8,428 nt of DNA. Source: an uncultured Spirochaetaceae bacterium (GTDB lineage: Bacteria; Spirochaetota; Spirochaetia; Treponematales; UBA12059). A program made the position numbers and the translations under genes. Of the stretch, positions 7,015 to 8,428 are shown piece after piece; within the stretch, counting starts at the first letter, position 1; every line of letters begins with the position of its first letter. The notes below the pieces were generated by a model that searched no databases, was not told the origin of the DNA, and worked only from the letters and a program-made list of their open reading frames with translations. The DNA lies in contig CALKWG010000420.1 in assembly GCA_938004315.1 (NCBI GenBank), positions 1 through 8,428 of the forward strand. Direction: 5' to 3'.

Positions 7015-7983
7015 GTGCAAGCCCGAAAAACATACCTCGCGGCCGTCTTAGGCTGCCTGGCCCTGGCCTCCGCCGCGGCCCAGGCTAGCCTCGGCGTCAG
7101 CCTCCACGATAGGCGCATCTACCAGCCCGGATCCGAGATCCTCGTACGCGTGACCATACGTAACGACGGCGCCGGGACCTACCGCTTCAAGCTGGCGGAG
7201 GATAGGCGGCACTCCGTCTCCTTCGAGCTCAGGAGCCTGTCGAACCGGGCCGCCGCCGCCTCCGATTCATGGAAACGGGCCATGGCGTCGAGCTCGCCGG
7301 TCTTCTATCGGGAGATCGCGCTGCGTCCAGGCGAGGAATATTCCTTCGTCGAGGACCTCCGGGACTATCTCGAGGTGGCCGAGCCGGGGCCCTATCTACT
7401 CCACGCCCGCTTTTGGCCCGAGCTCTTCTCGGCGGCCGCCGGCGGGGCCGGCTCCGCCCTCGCTACGCCCGTAGCCGCCGTGAGCTCCCCGGCCCTCTCG
7501 ATCTCCATACGCCCCGGCAGCCCCACGCCCGCGGCCGCGCAGCTCTTCAGGGCCGACGACCTCTCGGTGCTGCGGCCCGAGCGCATAGCGCCCGACGAGG
7601 TCGTCACGCGGACCATACGGGCCAGGCAGCGCGGCCTGTGGAACGAGTTCTTCCTGTACCTCGACCTCGAACGCCTCCTTAAGGCCAATCCCGAAAAGCG
7701 CCGCGCCTATGACCGCGAGTCGGACGACGGCCGCCGCCGCATGCTCGAAAGCTACCGCGCCGAGCTCATGGCGTCGACGGTCGATAACGACATCGTCGTG
7801 GTGCCCTCGAGCTTCGAGATCGTCGAGACGCGCTACCGCCCGGCCGCCGGTACGGTCGTCGCCATGCTGCGCTTCGCCTACGACGGCTTCAGCCTCCTTA
7901 AGCAGTATACCTACGAGCTAGAGAAACGGAACGATATCTGGTATATAGTGTCCTATACCGTATTGAATAAAGGCAGCGAATGA
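7015..7983 (+). CDS. Exported protein of unknown function
   Basis: This 322-residue protein has an N-terminal export signal: basic QARK, a hydrophobic stretch to about residue 22, and an AQA site that would be cut after residue 24. A lipobox-like VLGC ends at Cys14, but the hydrophobic part before it would be very short, so lipidation is less likely. Residues 25 to about 155 look like an all-beta, immunoglobulin-like domain (IYQPGSEILVRVTIRNDG, then FVEDLRDYLEVAEPGPYLLHARF), similar in style to BsuPI-type domains. A Pro/Ala-rich linker follows. The C-terminal 120 residues (WNEFFLYLDLERLL, then VVVPSSFEIVETRY and a final NDIWYIVSYTV) have the alternation of helix and strands seen in NTF2-like folds. 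Both domain ideas are inference. It is probably periplasmic. The gene overlaps the next by four bases (ATGA), so the pair is translationally coupled. The gene is real; its function is not recognised. Confidence 0.85.
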   Translation: MQARKTYLAAVLGCLALASAAAQASLGVSLHDRRIYQPGSEILVRVTIRNDGAGTYRFKLAEDRRHSVSFELRSLSNRAAAASDSWKRAMASSSPVFYREIALRPGEEYSFVEDLRDYLEVAEPGPYLLHARFWPELFSAAAGGAGSALATPVAAVSSPALSISIRPGSPTPAAAQLFRADDLSVLRPERIAPDEVVTRTIRARQRGLWNEFFLYLDLERLLKANPEKRRAYDRESDDGRRRMLESYRAELMASTVDNDIVVVPSSFEIVETRYRPAAGTVVAMLRFAYDGFSLLKQYTYELEKRNDIWYIVSYTVLNKGSE

Positions 7984-8383
7984 AGGCCTTATTGATCGTA
8001 GAGAACGACGAGATAGCGAAGCTGGCGAGCTTCTACCTGCGCCCCCTCGGCTTGGACGCGATGCGTTATCGCGACCCCTTGAAGGCGCTGGACAACCTGG
8101 ACGAGATCGACCCGGACGCCGTCATCATCAGCGCCCGGGACTTTCCCCGCCATTGGAAGTCCATCGTCGTCAACCTTCGATCGAGCCGCCCCAAGACCGA
8201 GTGCATCATCATCATCCTCAAGGGCGAGTATTTCCCCTTCGAGGAGGCCGCCAAGGCCGCGTACCTCGAGGTGAACGGCGTGGTGAAAGAGGATTTCTCC
8301 GACCGTTCAGAGCTGGCCCGCTTCCAGAAGATACTCAAGCGCTACGTCGAGGTGGACGAGACGCGCGGCTCGGAGCGCATAGA
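7980..8383 (+). CDS. Receiver-like (pseudo-response-regulator) protein, 3' end missing
   Basis: The genuine part is 134 residues with a response-regulator receiver fold. Strand 1, KALLIVEND, carries an acidic END (residues 8-10). PDAVIIS (45-51) aligns with the PDLVLLD strand, so Ser51 occupies the phosphoacceptor Asp position. Strand 4, CIIIILKG, has no Thr/Ser switch residue. The conserved lysine is kept in GVVKEDF (Lys103). It is therefore unlikely to be phosphorylated by the normal mechanism, although Asp54 lies nearby. The fold ends near residue 122 and VEVDETRGSERI looks like the start of a linker, so a C-terminal output domain may follow off the contig; a PilZ domain is a weak guess. 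The start is ATG 7980, overlapping the upstream stop, with AAAGG (7969-7973) six bases before it. The apparent stop at 8403-8405 and the ending EDRKSVV come from adapter. Confidence 0.8.
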
Positions 8384-8428
8384 AGATCGGAAGAGCGTCG
8401 TGTAGGGAAAGAGTGTAGATCTCGGTGG
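8384..8428 (+). other. Residual Illumina P5-side adapter (artefact)
   Basis: This is the reverse complement of the TruSeq universal adapter. It starts AGATCGGAAGAGCGTCGTGT and ends GTAGATCTCGGTGG, with no i5 index between the read-primer part and the flow-cell part. That indicates a single-indexed library. Its orientation is the expected partner of the adapter at the left end. It supplies a false stop codon (8403-8405) to the last gene. Confidence 0.98.

Noticed and set aside
6932..7033. Upstream extension of mfd to ATG 7033
   Set aside because: It would add 34 residues unlike any Mfd N-terminus and overlap the divergent gene's start, ribosome binding site and promoter.
7015..7056. Lipoprotein signal peptide ending at Cys14
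   Set aside because: VLGC fits a loose lipobox, but the hydrophobic stretch before it is only about eight residues, and the AQA site after residue 24 is a better signal peptidase I match. Not fully excluded.
1..8428. A CRISPR array, transposon, prophage, toxin-antitoxin or other defence system
   Set aside because: No repeat arrays, transposase, integrase, inverted-repeat ends or defence domains were seen; the genes are metabolic, repair and signalling-fold genes.

Overview
This window is a complete short-read contig of GC-rich (roughly two-thirds G+C by eye), densely coding bacterial chromosomal DNA. Untrimmed Illumina adapter remains at both ends: bases 1-45 and 8384-8428 are synthetic, so the biological insert is 46-8383. 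The gene set and the style of several proteins point to a spirochaete, possibly a GC-rich relative of Treponema. These are the Mfd C-terminus, a PilZ-like protein with a long N-terminal module, an exported protein with a C-terminal NTF2-like look, and a receiver-like protein. That assignment rests on remembered family resemblance, not on a search.

Layout. From 46 to 2573 four tightly packed genes run rightward. They are the C-terminal end of a molybdenum-hydroxylase large subunit (xanthine dehydrogenase/CO dehydrogenase family), its [2Fe-2S] small subunit, its FAD-binding subunit, and an RsmI-like SAM-dependent methyltransferase. The first three overlap (4 and 14 bases) and the fourth starts 4 bases after the third behind a strong ribosome binding site, so this looks like one operon. 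A PilZ-like protein (2603-3454) follows after 29 bases. It has no visible ribosome binding site, but there is a promoter-like pair and a small inverted repeat just before its start codon. It converges on mfd (6931-3488, minus strand), the transcription-repair coupling factor, which fills 40 percent of the window. A short divergent promoter region (6932-7014) separates mfd from a rightward pair: an exported protein of unknown function (7015-7983) and, with a 4-base ATGA overlap, a receiver-like protein (7980 to the contig end) that lacks the phosphoacceptor aspartate.

How the genes work together. The three hydroxylase subunits would form one enzyme: molybdopterin site, two [2Fe-2S] clusters and FAD in an electron relay. 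Its sequence departs from family consensus at several normally conserved places, so its substrate cannot be named. Mfd is housekeeping DNA repair. The PilZ-like and receiver-like proteins each belong to signalling folds but have lost the residues that usually bind c-di-GMP or accept phosphate. I see no mobile element, CRISPR array, tRNA, rRNA or convincing new multi-gene system. The most useful observations are the adapter ends, with the false protein termini they create, and the cluster of motif-degenerate signalling proteins.
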